45,548 bases of DNA from Candidatus Saccharimonadota bacterium. GTDB taxonomy: Bacteria > Patescibacteriota > Saccharimonadia > Saccharimonadales > Saccharimonadaceae. Of this stretch, positions 33,636 to 43,400 are shown piece by piece. The translations under genes were made by a program, and so were the position numbers. The notes under the pieces are model-generated. The model was not told where the DNA came from and ran no database searches. It saw nothing but the letters and a program-made list of their open reading frames with translations. Position 1 is the stretch's first letter; each line of letters begins with the position of its first letter. Location of the stretch: positions 1-45,548 of the forward strand of contig JAGAVP010000002.1 of NCBI GenBank assembly GCA_017941835.1, in the 5' to 3' direction.

Positions 33636-35180
33636 ATGATTAAGAAAAAAAAGATTTTTTTTAATTGGATACAGAAACACGCAACCAAACCAATGTGTTT
33701 TGCTTTGATTTTTATAGTTATTAATATGCTTTTGACTGCACACCTTTGGTCCCGTTATGGCGTCTCGAGTACAGTATCATTAGTAATTGTACTGATTGTG
33801 GAGGTGGTGACTGAGGTGTTATTGGTTTTTTTCTTCTTGAAATTAAAGAAAAAGAAGTTGCCTATTGAGAAACTATTCTTGGTTCTTTATATCCCAATTG
33901 GACTTTTGTTTGTGATATTTTTGCCTAGCCAGCAAGCACCTGATTCTTATGCGCACTTAACGCGGGCATACGAAGTAAGCACTGGGGTATTGGTTGCTCA
34001 GCCTGCAGACGATGGCATAACCGGTGCAACATTGCCAACTGAGATACGACACTTTATAGAACAAGAAGAAAAATATGCCTACGAAATAGAGAACCTAGGG
34101 TTACAAATTGGGGATGAAACATACATAGAACAAATACATTATCCATCCGCCTCTGGATATAATCCGATATCATACGCCCCGCATGCAGCTGGAATATTGG
34201 TCGGTAGATTATTCCATCTTCCAATTATTTTCGTAATGATCCTAGGGCGTCTCTTTTGCATGCTTACATTTGCCGCGATGGCTTATTTTGCAATAAAGAC
34301 GATCCCTAGATACAAAACTTTTTTGGCTTTTGTCTGCCTATTTCCGATGACGATACAGCAAACAACATCTTATACCGCGGATGCGATGACGCTGGGTGTG
34401 ACAATTATGGCAATCGGATTTGCACTTCATTTAATCTATGATAATTACGAACGTATTTCTAATAGACAACTTGCAGGTATTGTTGCTCTGGGTGTCGCAT
34501 TGGCGTTATGTAAGGTGGTTTATTTCCCTTTGATGGGTTTATTCATTTTGGTTCCATGGAAAAATTTCGGAAGTAAAAGACGGAAATGGGTCATTGCTCT
34601 CATTACACTTGCGGTTGGAGTTTTATCAGAGGTTGTCTGGATGAAAATCCAGACAACAAGTCAAGGCACCGTATTAGTTAACGGACAATTCACTTTCATA
34701 CTAGAGCATCCACTTAAATATTTGATTTATGTTATAGGAACCATGACAGATTATATGAGTACTTTCTATATTTCTTCAACGTTCGGGATGTCGCTTGGCG
34801 CATGGAGGTTCGACCTACCTAACGTCTATTTCTATTTTGCTCTGTTTATGACCTTTGTCACATTTCTATTTGCTACGGAGCATGGAAAAGTATCGGTGGG
34901 ACAGAGGCTCATGGCTTGGGCAATTTCCTCTACGACCATCTTGGCATTTATGACTATTTTGTTCACACAATGGACCCCTGAAGGGGCTAATCATATTGAA
35001 GGTGTGCAAGGCCGTTACTTTATACCGCTTTTGCCGCTAGCTCCAGTTATGCTAAGTTCTAGTAAAAATAAGCTTGATAAACCAACGATGGACTATCAAT
35101 ATCCACTACTATTTAATATGTTCTTCTGTATCATGGCGGTTGCAACAATTATTGCAGTTAACCTAGTTGGCGTATTCTAA
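33636..35180 (+). CDS. DUF2142-like polytopic membrane protein
   Basis: 514 residues with about 11-13 membrane helices. After two helices comes an extracytoplasmic loop opening with FLPSQQAPDSYAHLTRAYEV, the conserved Asp-containing segment of DUF2142 proteins, and later HYPSASGYNPISYAPHAAGI. DUF2142 members occur in polysaccharide clusters and resemble GT-C glycosyltransferases, so a periplasmic-side glycosyl transfer role is plausible but unproven. The second to ninth codons contain A8 and T8 runs (33645-33652, 33655-33662). The gene is visibly AT-rich compared with the rml genes. Its stop overlaps the convergent gene's stop (CTAA, 35177-35180). Confidence 0.82.
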   Translation: MIKKKKIFFNWIQKHATKPMCFALIFIVINMLLTAHLWSRYGVSSTVSLVIVLIVEVVTEVLLVFFFLKLKKKKLPIEKLFLVLYIPIGLLFVIFLPSQQAPDSYAHLTRAYEVSTGVLVAQPADDGITGATLPTEIRHFIEQEEKYAYEIENLGLQIGDETYIEQIHYPSASGYNPISYAPHAAGILVGRLFHLPIIFVMILGRLFCMLTFAAMAYFAIKTIPRYKTFLAFVCLFPMTIQQTTSYTADAMTLGVTIMAIGFALHLIYDNYERISNRQLAGIVALGVALALCKVVYFPLMGLFILVPWKNFGSKRRKWVIALITLAVGVLSEVVWMKIQTTSQGTVLVNGQFTFILEHPLKYLIYVIGTMTDYMSTFYISSTFGMSLGAWRFDLPNVYFYFALFMTFVTFLFATEHGKVSVGQRLMAWAISSTTILAFMTILFTQWTPEGANHIEGVQGRYFIPLLPLAPVMLSSSKNKLDKPTMDYQYPLLFNMFFCIMAVATIIAVNLVGVF

Positions 35181-37192
35181 AGATTATTACTTTTTTCGCT
35201 TTGTTTATATAATCTAGTTAGTAGCTTTGCGATTCTCTTTGGCCAAAAGCGAGAATAGACAATGTAGTCCTCTCTTGAGCGTTGGTCTTGAGATAGGGTC
35301 TTAGTGGTTTCTGATTCTTCGTGAATACGGTGTCCCATGAGTTGACGATTGACTAGAATGAAGCTTCCTTTTTTGCGAGAAAGTTTTTCCCAGGCCTGCC
35401 AGTCCACGTTACAGATCATGTCGCATTCAAAAAGTGGTAACTTTATCGCTGCTTTATTAAATGTAACTGCTGGACATGAGATGGCATTACCGTATTTTAG
35501 TGCGGCTCGTTTTATCCACTTTTGACTGGCGAAAAAGCGAAACTTCAAAGGCGTCAAAAGAATACGCTTAATGATGAGATTTTTGTTATAGCGTTGATTC
35601 TTTTTTCCCCTAATCTCGTAATAATCCGAGAATACAATTTGGACAGGTTGCTTAGCCTCCACAAACGCTTCGGTGATTTGCTCGGCGTACTCTGGATCAT
35701 AGAAATCGTCTTGGTGAGCAATTGTGACGAGCGTGGTGTCTGCAGCCTTTATAGCTAAATCAAAATCACCTCCAATAGATTTGTGTTCCCCGGTCTTTAA
35801 TGGGAGATGATACTTTCTAGCGAGCTCTTCAATATGATGATTGGGCGTGGTAGTAAAGATAATAACATTAGTCTTTTTAGTCTGGTTAATTAGGGATTTT
35901 ATGCAGGTTTCTAGGTACTTACTCTTTTTGTAGGCAAGAACAACAAAAGTATGGGTCACATCAGTTGTAGCAAAATTGTTTAACCGATAGACAATAATGT
36001 ATCCAATAAATAGTAAGACCATGGAGGCTAGGAAAGTAATACTTCCTCCTAATACGTCGTAGTTCACAATGAGGAAATACGATATAACAAATGTCGCGAT
36101 TGACACTATGGCATAGAGCAATGATTGGACGGCGGTTTTTCTCATGGCTGTGAGGGTGTTTGAGATAATGAAACTGAGGCCAAAAATCGTACCCCCTATA
36201 AGAATGATGACCAGGGAGGATAGATAACTTGTGACGTCGATTCCGTAGATAAGACGAAAAACTGGCACACCTAGAGTGATACCGAGCAATACTGCTAGAG
36301 CCCCAAAGCAGACAGTGATGCCAGCTAGTTTTAAGATGAGAACATTGAGACTCTTTCTGTCACGGTTTCTGACGTGATGATCTATTTTAAGTAAGAACGG
36401 GTGAACTAGGAAGTTTGCCGCAAGGACCATGATGGTCGCCGGCATGGCAATGATGCCATAGACGCCCTGGACGTCTGAGTTTGAAAAGAAATCAATCGAA
36501 TATTTTGGAGCATAAAGAAGGTATTGCATGAGGAAAGCAAAGGCAAAAGCAAAGAATCCAGCTTTCATTAGTCTTACGACATTGACCCAATTCGGCTTGC
36601 CAAGCTCGAACCCTATCTTTCTCACGACAGGATAATCGTAAGCTAACATGACAACAGTATTAACCACGACAAGTGACGCGGATGCGGCGATGACACTTTT
36701 TGAAAAAAAGTCTACTACAAAGAATACTACTGTTCCAAGTATAGCCTTTATCAAAAATGAGATACCCACTTGGTCTAGGTGATCGTTTTTTTGGAGTATG
36801 CCATATATGACTTCCGCTACGGCATCGAGCGCCTTATAGAGAATGAGGAATAGGACCACTAGAATCTTGGCGCCTTCATAGTTTCTAAGAAGAATAAATA
36901 GTAGGCCAAGTATTATCATGACAACGGTAGAAAGAATTCGATTGTAGAAATAGACACTATCACTAAATATCTTCGTCTTTTTTTCTGTGACGTGATACGA
37001 GCGCCCAGTATATGTTCCTATAATTTGAAAAACGCAGGCGTTGGAAAATGCAAACGTAAAGACACCGGCTTCATCAACGCCATTTATCCTTGTTACAATG
37101 ACGAGAAAGAAAAGCGACGTAAATGCATAGAGTGTAGAGCCAACGAGGTTCCAAAAAAAATTTTTTTTGAGATTACTTTTTTTGCTTATCAT
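35177..37192 (-). CDS. Fusion: Wzx-like flippase plus GT2 glycosyltransferase
   Basis: 671 residues in two parts. Residues 1 to about 405 form a 12-helix MATE/MVF-type polysaccharide flippase (NFFWNLVGSTLYAFTSLFFL start; VFTFAFSNACVF; a long helix-rich middle). Residues about 412-660 are a soluble GT2 domain: THTFVVLAYKKSKYLETCIK, FTTTPNHHIEELARKYH, metal-binding DD in VTIAHQDDFYDPEY, and GNAISCPAVTFNKAAI. There is no stop or frameshift between them. Coupling glycan finishing to flipping is the obvious inference. Starts inside the DUF2304 gene (20 nt overlap). An A8/T8 run at 37153-37168 lies in codons 9-13. Confidence 0.87.
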   Translation of the reverse strand: MISKKSNLKKNFFWNLVGSTLYAFTSLFFLVIVTRINGVDEAGVFTFAFSNACVFQIIGTYTGRSYHVTEKKTKIFSDSVYFYNRILSTVVMIILGLLFILLRNYEGAKILVVLFLILYKALDAVAEVIYGILQKNDHLDQVGISFLIKAILGTVVFFVVDFFSKSVIAASASLVVVNTVVMLAYDYPVVRKIGFELGKPNWVNVVRLMKAGFFAFAFAFLMQYLLYAPKYSIDFFSNSDVQGVYGIIAMPATIMVLAANFLVHPFLLKIDHHVRNRDRKSLNVLILKLAGITVCFGALAVLLGITLGVPVFRLIYGIDVTSYLSSLVIILIGGTIFGLSFIISNTLTAMRKTAVQSLLYAIVSIATFVISYFLIVNYDVLGGSITFLASMVLLFIGYIIVYRLNNFATTDVTHTFVVLAYKKSKYLETCIKSLINQTKKTNVIIFTTTPNHHIEELARKYHLPLKTGEHKSIGGDFDLAIKAADTTLVTIAHQDDFYDPEYAEQITEAFVEAKQPVQIVFSDYYEIRGKKNQRYNKNLIIKRILLTPLKFRFFASQKWIKRAALKYGNAISCPAVTFNKAAIKLPLFECDMICNVDWQAWEKLSRKKGSFILVNRQLMGHRIHEESETTKTLSQDQRSREDYIVYSRFWPKRIAKLLTRLYKQSEKSNNL

Positions 37193-37529
37193 CTTTTTTG
37201 ATCTTACTTTTTAGCAGTGACACTTCCTGGATTAATAAGTCTATTTGCTTTTTCTGTTTGGTAGAAAAAAGCGTAAGAGCAAATGTGATAACCATGAGTA
37301 GTGAGAGTAAAATACCAATGACAAGATTGGATGTGACGGCAAAGTTAAAAATAATGTTGATAAAATCAATTATGCTAGGAAATACGCCGACAAAGAGCAA
37401 GATGATAGCCGCAAAAAACCAAATCATTGAGTAGCGAATGGAGATTTTCTTGGCCCAGATTGCAATAATCAAAGTGGCAATCCAACAAAGCGAAAAAATA
37501 GTTAGAATAATTGAAAGGCTACTGCTCAT
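37173..37529 (-). CDS. DUF2304-family small membrane protein
   Basis: 118 residues, three membrane helices (about 3-24, 34-55 and 68-89) and a Lys-rich tail. The pattern of ISIRYSMIWFFAAIILLFVG after helix 1 is typical of DUF2304 proteins, which usually sit beside a polyprenyl-phosphate GT2 such as the upstream gene. It overlaps that gene by 4 nt (ATGA), so the two are coupled. A membrane partner or anchor of the GT2 is likely. Confidence 0.85.
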   Translation of the reverse strand: MSSSLSIILTIFSLCWIATLIIAIWAKKISIRYSMIWFFAAIILLFVGVFPSIIDFINIIFNFAVTSNLVIGILLSLLMVITFALTLFSTKQKKQIDLLIQEVSLLKSKIKKDDKQKK

Positions 37530-38233
37530 GATTCCCTCCTGAGCGTTAAGATTTGTAAAATGACGTTAATCATATAGTAAACACTTTTTAGCTTAGAGAT
37601 TGACGATTTGCCATTTAGCCTCTGGTTCATTTTTGCGGGAACTTCGGTAATTTTGTATTTGTTAAGCAGCGCCGAAACAATAGATATTGGCTCTGGATAT
37701 TCCGAACTATAGTGCTCGGAAAAGAAACGAATAAGGCTCTTGTCTACGGCGCGAAAACCAGAAGTAGTATCGTAAATGCGGCGGTGAGTTTTGAACTTAA
37801 TGAAATTTGAGATAGTTCTAATACCTACGCGTCTTAGTGCGGAAGAGCGAAACCCGCTCATACTGTTGTTAATAAAGCGCGAGCCGATCACCATGTTGGC
37901 TGTGCCATCTATGATTGGTACCAAGAGATTATCGACGCTGCTAATATCATGCTGTCCGTCGCCATCGAACTGAACCGCAATATCGTAGCCATTCATCTCG
38001 GCATATTTATAACCAGTTTGAACAGCTCCGCCTATACCTAAGTTTTGGATTAACTTAATATGAGGAATGGAACTATCTTCTAGGATTTCTTCCGTACGGT
38101 CAGAGGAGCCGTCGTTAATTACGATATAGTCAAATGAGGTTTTGGCATCAGAAATGACCTTACAGGTGGACAGAATGCTTTTTTCTTCATTATAGGCTGG
38201 TACTATTAGTAAAACTTTTGGAGCAGATGCCAT
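37526..38233 (-). CDS. GT2 glycosyltransferase, dolichol-phosphate-mannose-synthase-like
   Basis: 235 residues. VLLIVPAYNEEKSILST, YIVINDGSSDRTEEIL, NLGIGGAVQTGYKYA, DxD in VQFDGDGQHDISS, NMVIGSRF and TSGFRAVDKS match the DPM1/YfdG-like GT2 subfamily. It lacks C-terminal membrane helices; the small DUF2304 protein downstream may provide membrane contact. Known members load a sugar on polyprenyl phosphate at the cytoplasmic side for a GT-C enzyme outside, which fits the DUF2142-like and GtrA-like proteins in this window. TATAAT 7 nt before ATG. Confidence 0.92.
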   Translation of the reverse strand: MASAPKVLLIVPAYNEEKSILSTCKVISDAKTSFDYIVINDGSSDRTEEILEDSSIPHIKLIQNLGIGGAVQTGYKYAEMNGYDIAVQFDGDGQHDISSVDNLLVPIIDGTANMVIGSRFINNSMSGFRSSALRRVGIRTISNFIKFKTHRRIYDTTSGFRAVDKSLIRFFSEHYSSEYPEPISIVSALLNKYKITEVPAKMNQRLNGKSSISKLKSVYYMINVILQILTLRRES

Positions 38234-38240
38234 ATTTAAT

Positions 38241-38246
38241 ATTATA
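38241..38246 (-). promoter_or_regulatory. -10 of the 38233-35177 operon
   Basis: Minus strand TATAAT, 7 nt (ATTAAAT), ATG 38233. It occupies the 18-bp gap after the stop of the upstream gene. TG is present but three bases upstream instead of one. Confidence 0.6.
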
Positions 38247-38251
38247 ATACA

Positions 38252-40423
38252 TTATTCATATAATTTCAAAATCTGCTTTTCTAGAGTTTTCCAATCCCTA
38301 GAACGGACGGTCTTTTCTGCACCTTTTGTTAGTTTATTGCGAAGACCTTTGTCACTTATCAGCTGTTCGATTTTTTTGACGGCGGAATCAATATCTCCTG
38401 GCTTATAGAACAAACAGTTTTTGGTATTTTCTAGGTATTCGATATTGCCATCATTAGGCGCAACAACACAGTATCCACCAGTAGCTATCATTTCAAGTGG
38501 CGGGTAAGAAAAACTTTCCAAAATACTGGATTTTATAAGGATGTCAGATTGTTCATAGACTTTATGGACTTCGTCAGGTGGCACACGGTGTAAGAAATTA
38601 TCGATATGATACCATCTTTTTGGTTCTCCCTCGTAGGATAAATAGGTGACTTCAAATTTTTCTGGATCGAGCTTTTCTATGATCCTAAAACTTTCGTCAA
38701 CGTTTTTATAATAGTCAAGCGAATTTCCTTCTACAAGAAGTTTGATTTTGCCGGTCATCTTACGAGGTTTTGGTGTGAACCTAGATGTCGATATGCCATT
38801 AGGGGCGTAGAGGGCGTCCTTGTTGAAGCTCTGTTTTAGCCAATCTCTACACCATTTGGATATGGTAATATATCTTATGTCCGCAAAGGAGTTGTAAGTA
38901 GCATTGGCTTCGAGTTTTGCGTGGCTACCATATTTGGCAAAATCAGTTTCAAAATTTTGGACTAAATATATGCGGTTTTTAACTTCTGGATAGCGCTTAG
39001 CAAAATCTAGAGTAGAATAGAGCGTGGCAACAAGCGAACCAAAACGAGCAGAAAACTTGTAACCCACATTTGAGATGACATTTATTTCCCCGTCGAGAGT
39101 ACACACATTGTCGGATGATTTGTCCATGTTGATAATAGAGACATCCCATCCGTTATCACGAAGGATGTTGCAATGTTTAATGGCGACGTTAACTCCGCCA
39201 GAAATATTAGTGGTTGGCAAAATGAAACCTATGCTGCGCGAAAGATGACTGGAAATATAATTGCTTAGATTTAGTCCAGAATATGTAGTAATATATTCTG
39301 TCTTAGCTTTTTTATAGGCGGCATCGGCAACCCTCTGAGCCTTCTTGGGGTTTTCTATAACACTTTTAATTTTTTCATACCATTCCAATTCGGAGCTGGC
39401 GAGAAAACCAGTGACTCCATCTTTGATAACTTCTTTGAAAGCACCAAAGTTTGAGGCGATGGTAGGAGTCTTGACGAGTGCGGCTTCGGTCCATTTGTTT
39501 TCTGATTTTGCTTCGTTGAAAATTGATTTTTCTAGAGGGGCTAAATTAATATCTAAATCTGCAATTATTTTTGGTAGTTCCTCCCAATCGGTGAAGTTTT
39601 TGCGGATAATGCGTGAGTCGAATTGTGAAAAATCTGCTGGCAAATCAAGATAACCCATCACTTCTAGATAGACGTTTGGAAACTCTGACATGATTTTTAG
39701 AAGTGGTTTTTTGATGAGCTCAAAATCTGGATTATGCGTAATACTGCCAGAAAGGTAGCCAATAACAAACTTGTCTTTGCGCTGAGGTTTTTGCCTCAAG
39801 ACTTCAAATGAAAGTGCGGCCATTTTTTCGCTAGCTACATTTCTGTTAACTAGGACTTCTTTTTTGTAATTACTTTTTAATTCCCTAGCGAGGGCCGGCG
39901 TAGAAGTAATTAGGTAATCACATTGTTTGAGAGTTTTTTCCATGCGAATTATACCGTCATCATAGGTGGCCTTGTCCGACTCGTTCATAGCTGCAACAAA
40001 CGGAATTGTGTCGGTATATTTACGATTGATCACTAAATCATCAACATCAAAGAAGCAAGTTTTATTGAAGTAGTGAGCTTTCTTGATAAACTCTTCTACG
40101 GTGGGGGTGATTGGACAACGAAAGAAAATAAAGCCGTGATAATATTTTATTTTTTCTATATCTAACTCTTCGTAATAAACCTTGTCCGCTGAAAGACCAA
40201 AAGAGACCAACTGCTCGAGTTGATGGTCTACGCGGTATCTTTCTGGATGAGGCAAACTACAGCCATTGATAATTAAAATGTCCTTAACTTGTTGACGTTC
40301 ATTGTTTAATATTTTTCCGGAGCTGATGTAATTCCTGGCTTTTCTAACTAAGGAACTTAGCCCCTCACTTTTGATGGTCTGGGTAGTTTTTTTGGACAAA
40401 TCAATTATTTTACTTTTGTTCAT
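38252..40423 (-). CDS. Double-domain GT4 glycosyltransferase
   Basis: 723 residues with two GT-B units. The first half (to about residue 390) has CFFDVDDLVINRKY, IGYLSGSITHNPDFELIKK and [18 protein letters not shown] and is a paralogue of the 31921-33075 protein. The second half (about 395-723) begins RSIGFILPTTNISGGVNVAI, has LVQNFETDFAKYGS, LYAPNGISTSRFTPKP and the E-x7-E region ILESFSYPPLEMIATGGYCV, like WsaF/RfaB-type enzymes. It may add two sugars in turn. It overlaps the upstream 1188-residue gene by 4 nt (ATGA). Confidence 0.88.
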   Translation of the reverse strand: MNKSKIIDLSKKTTQTIKSEGLSSLVRKARNYISSGKILNNERQQVKDILIINGCSLPHPERYRVDHQLEQLVSFGLSADKVYYEELDIEKIKYYHGFIFFRCPITPTVEEFIKKAHYFNKTCFFDVDDLVINRKYTDTIPFVAAMNESDKATYDDGIIRMEKTLKQCDYLITSTPALARELKSNYKKEVLVNRNVASEKMAALSFEVLRQKPQRKDKFVIGYLSGSITHNPDFELIKKPLLKIMSEFPNVYLEVMGYLDLPADFSQFDSRIIRKNFTDWEELPKIIADLDINLAPLEKSIFNEAKSENKWTEAALVKTPTIASNFGAFKEVIKDGVTGFLASSELEWYEKIKSVIENPKKAQRVADAAYKKAKTEYITTYSGLNLSNYISSHLSRSIGFILPTTNISGGVNVAIKHCNILRDNGWDVSIINMDKSSDNVCTLDGEINVISNVGYKFSARFGSLVATLYSTLDFAKRYPEVKNRIYLVQNFETDFAKYGSHAKLEANATYNSFADIRYITISKWCRDWLKQSFNKDALYAPNGISTSRFTPKPRKMTGKIKLLVEGNSLDYYKNVDESFRIIEKLDPEKFEVTYLSYEGEPKRWYHIDNFLHRVPPDEVHKVYEQSDILIKSSILESFSYPPLEMIATGGYCVVAPNDGNIEYLENTKNCLFYKPGDIDSAVKKIEQLISDKGLRNKLTKGAEKTVRSRDWKTLEKQILKLYE

Positions 40424-43400
40424 AGTTTTATAATCGCCTTAATCCTTCTTAAGATTGCACTTCTAAGGTGTTTCAGTCTTCTTTTTAGCTTTTCTTTTTT
40501 GGAAATTCCGGGAGCTTCAAATGGAGTGAGATTCCGACATCCTGCTACTTCGGTAGAGATAGGAAGAGGTTTTTTGTCATAAAGTTTTTTAATGCCGGTC
40601 GCACCAGTATAGTCCGAACCATCAAGCATGGTAGCGATTGCGGAAAGAAAATCATCAAAGCCCCTAGACAAAGGATAATCTTTCATATAATTACTGCCAT
40701 ACTTAGACATGGACTTTGCTAGACTTTCATCTTCAAGAACTTTGATAATGGACGTGGCGATAGATTCTGGAGTAGACTCAGCAAGTAAAACACCTTCGCT
40801 CGGCATGTCGTAAACGTTGTTTTCTCTATACAAATCTACTACTGGAAGACCAGCCGCCATCATTTCAAACGGAATTCTGGACGGATTGGAAGCAGAAAGA
40901 CAGAGACCAACTTTACACTTGTTGTATAGCTCATTACATTCCGTAGGGGACAAGATGTGCATGTTCTGGTGCTCGAAATTGGCAGCACAGTCGGACGGAG
41001 AGCCATATAGATAGATGGTTACTTCTGGGTGAAGAGTTTTGACAATGTGTAAAGCACGGATACCAAGCTCCCAGCATCTTCGAGGTTTTTCTGGCTGGTA
41101 AATAAAGCAGACTGCCGGCTCTTTTTCTACATCGAATTTTTTGTAGACATTAGTGTCGGCACAGAATGGGAAATATTTGACAGCATTACTGCCAAACTCG
41201 GAACTCACTTTGCTAGCTAGCCATCTGCCAATACAGATGTTTTTGAGGTCTTTTCTGTAGACTTGTTCCATTTTGATATGGGCGCCACCCATTGGGACAA
41301 ACCAAGGCTCATAATCTTGAATAAAGTTAGCTTTGACTTTGGCGTTGCTGTGTTCAACGATTTCAACGGTGGTTTCCGAATAAGTCGCGATCGCTAAATC
41401 ATACGGTCTGCGGAATTCGTATCCCATGTGAACCTCACAAAGACATTCGCCAAATAATTCTTTAATGCGGTTTTTCATTTGTATGTCGGAAGTAACGTAG
41501 TCGTCTTCTACGTATAAATCAACAATGTAACCATTTTTTGCGAGCGCATTGGCGTTCTGGATGATAGTACGATGCCCGCCAGAACCTGGAATAACGTATG
41601 GTAATACCCAGGCAATAGTTTTGCCATTACTGTTAGTACAAGAATCTACTTCGGCATCAATATTTTTCTTTTTTCTATGTCGGTTGATAAAAGTACAGTG
41701 ATTAACAGCAAGTAAACCTTGTGGCCAGCTAGAGTTTAGAATATTCTGGATAAACATAGCACGGTGTTTGCCAGAAATAACACCCATTAATGCCCATTCG
41801 TAATGGAAGCTTCTTTTCTGCAAAGCAAAGTCACCAGTACCAAATTCTTCGTTGTGTTTTAGCTTGAAGTAAGTCTTGGCAATATATTTGTTAGGTTCAA
41901 AAACCAAATCAACTACGTTGTTGAATACTGCCAGATCATCAGTTGGGATAGAGTGATTCGTACTGATTTCTTGGATGATTCCTTGCTGGATATACTTAGT
42001 ACAACTATAGAAGCTCTGGTCTTCTTTGGGATCGTTTTTGCGAATTGCGGATACTTCTGGATCGCTGGTGTAGCCAACCGTGCTGCCGTTTGGGCTGTTG
42101 CAAATCATTTCAAGCGGGGTAACTTTATTGATGATTTTTTGGCAACCTTTGAAGCGATTAATAAAACCGTATTTTTCTGAGTTCTCTGGCTGAACGTTAA
42201 GGAAGTTTTCTAGACCAAAATAATAACCGATAATATGAGTTTTGTCCAAAAGATAGCAGACGTTGTCTTGGATGGTACCACGCCAACCGATATCGACAAT
42301 GGCGATTTTTTCTTTGGTGTTTTTTAGGCCGTGCGCAGCAAAATATTCTAGAATGGTTTTTTGCTTTTTGGAGATTTGACTCTCGACATAGGAAACAAAC
42401 TCCTGGTCGTTAAAGAGAGCTTTAATTCTAGAATCTTGCCAAGGATAGATAATTTCTTCGGAGAGGCTAATGTGATATTTAGAAAAGAGCGGTGCTAGTT
42501 CACTAGCTTCAAGCGCCATGGTGGTACAAAATGCGCGCATGCTTTGGGTGGAATATTGATTCCAAAAACGCATACATTCGTCTGTGGTGACTGCCCTAAT
42601 TGATGGGCATAAAGTTGCTAGACGACTCACTTCTAGGACGTCGGCCTTGATATCTCCATCATTAACGAGATCAAACAGCTCTTTGAAAAACTCTCCTTCC
42701 CTGGTAAAGAAGTAGACTTTTTTAATTTTTTCTTTCTGGCATCTTTCTTTAATCCATTTGGCAAAGTTATAAAAAGTGGTGGCGTAGCCCTGGCCGACTT
42801 TCTGGAGTTTTTGCTTCTTAATCTCAGAAACTTTGATGGGTTTTAGTTCTTTGGCTGGGCGCAAGTCATTAAATATTTCTGGCTCTGACAGGTCGCGGTT
42901 AGCCACAAGTGAGACGAGTCTGGTGTAAGTCGAGAGATTAAGTTTATTGGTGTCGATTTCGACGGACGTAATTTCTGTGTCGTTTTTTAATAAAGCGAGG
43001 GCAAGACCTGTGGCGTCTTCGTGAGTTATTTTGATGGTGAAGTGACTTTTTTTGACGTCTTCAAGATAGAGCCATTCTTCGTTTTCTGCAATGGCTAGGC
43101 GTTTTAGCAAAAGGTCTTTTTCTGGAGATTCGATACTAAAAGATTTGGTATTTGACAGAAAAAGTTGCTCTTGGACGGTCTTACAAAAAGTATAGAGCCG
43201 GTATTCATTTTGGCAGGTTTCATTATCTTCGTCACGGACAAAGAGGCGGACTTTTTCTAGGTACTTTGGCTTATTATAAGTTGTTCCTTTGAGCTGAGAG
43301 TAGAAGTAGTCAGACAAACTGGAGTCAATATGAATAGCCTCAAATCCTTGAGACAGGGCGTTTTTGAAATCCGCATTGTAGTCATTGCCAAGCATTAAGT

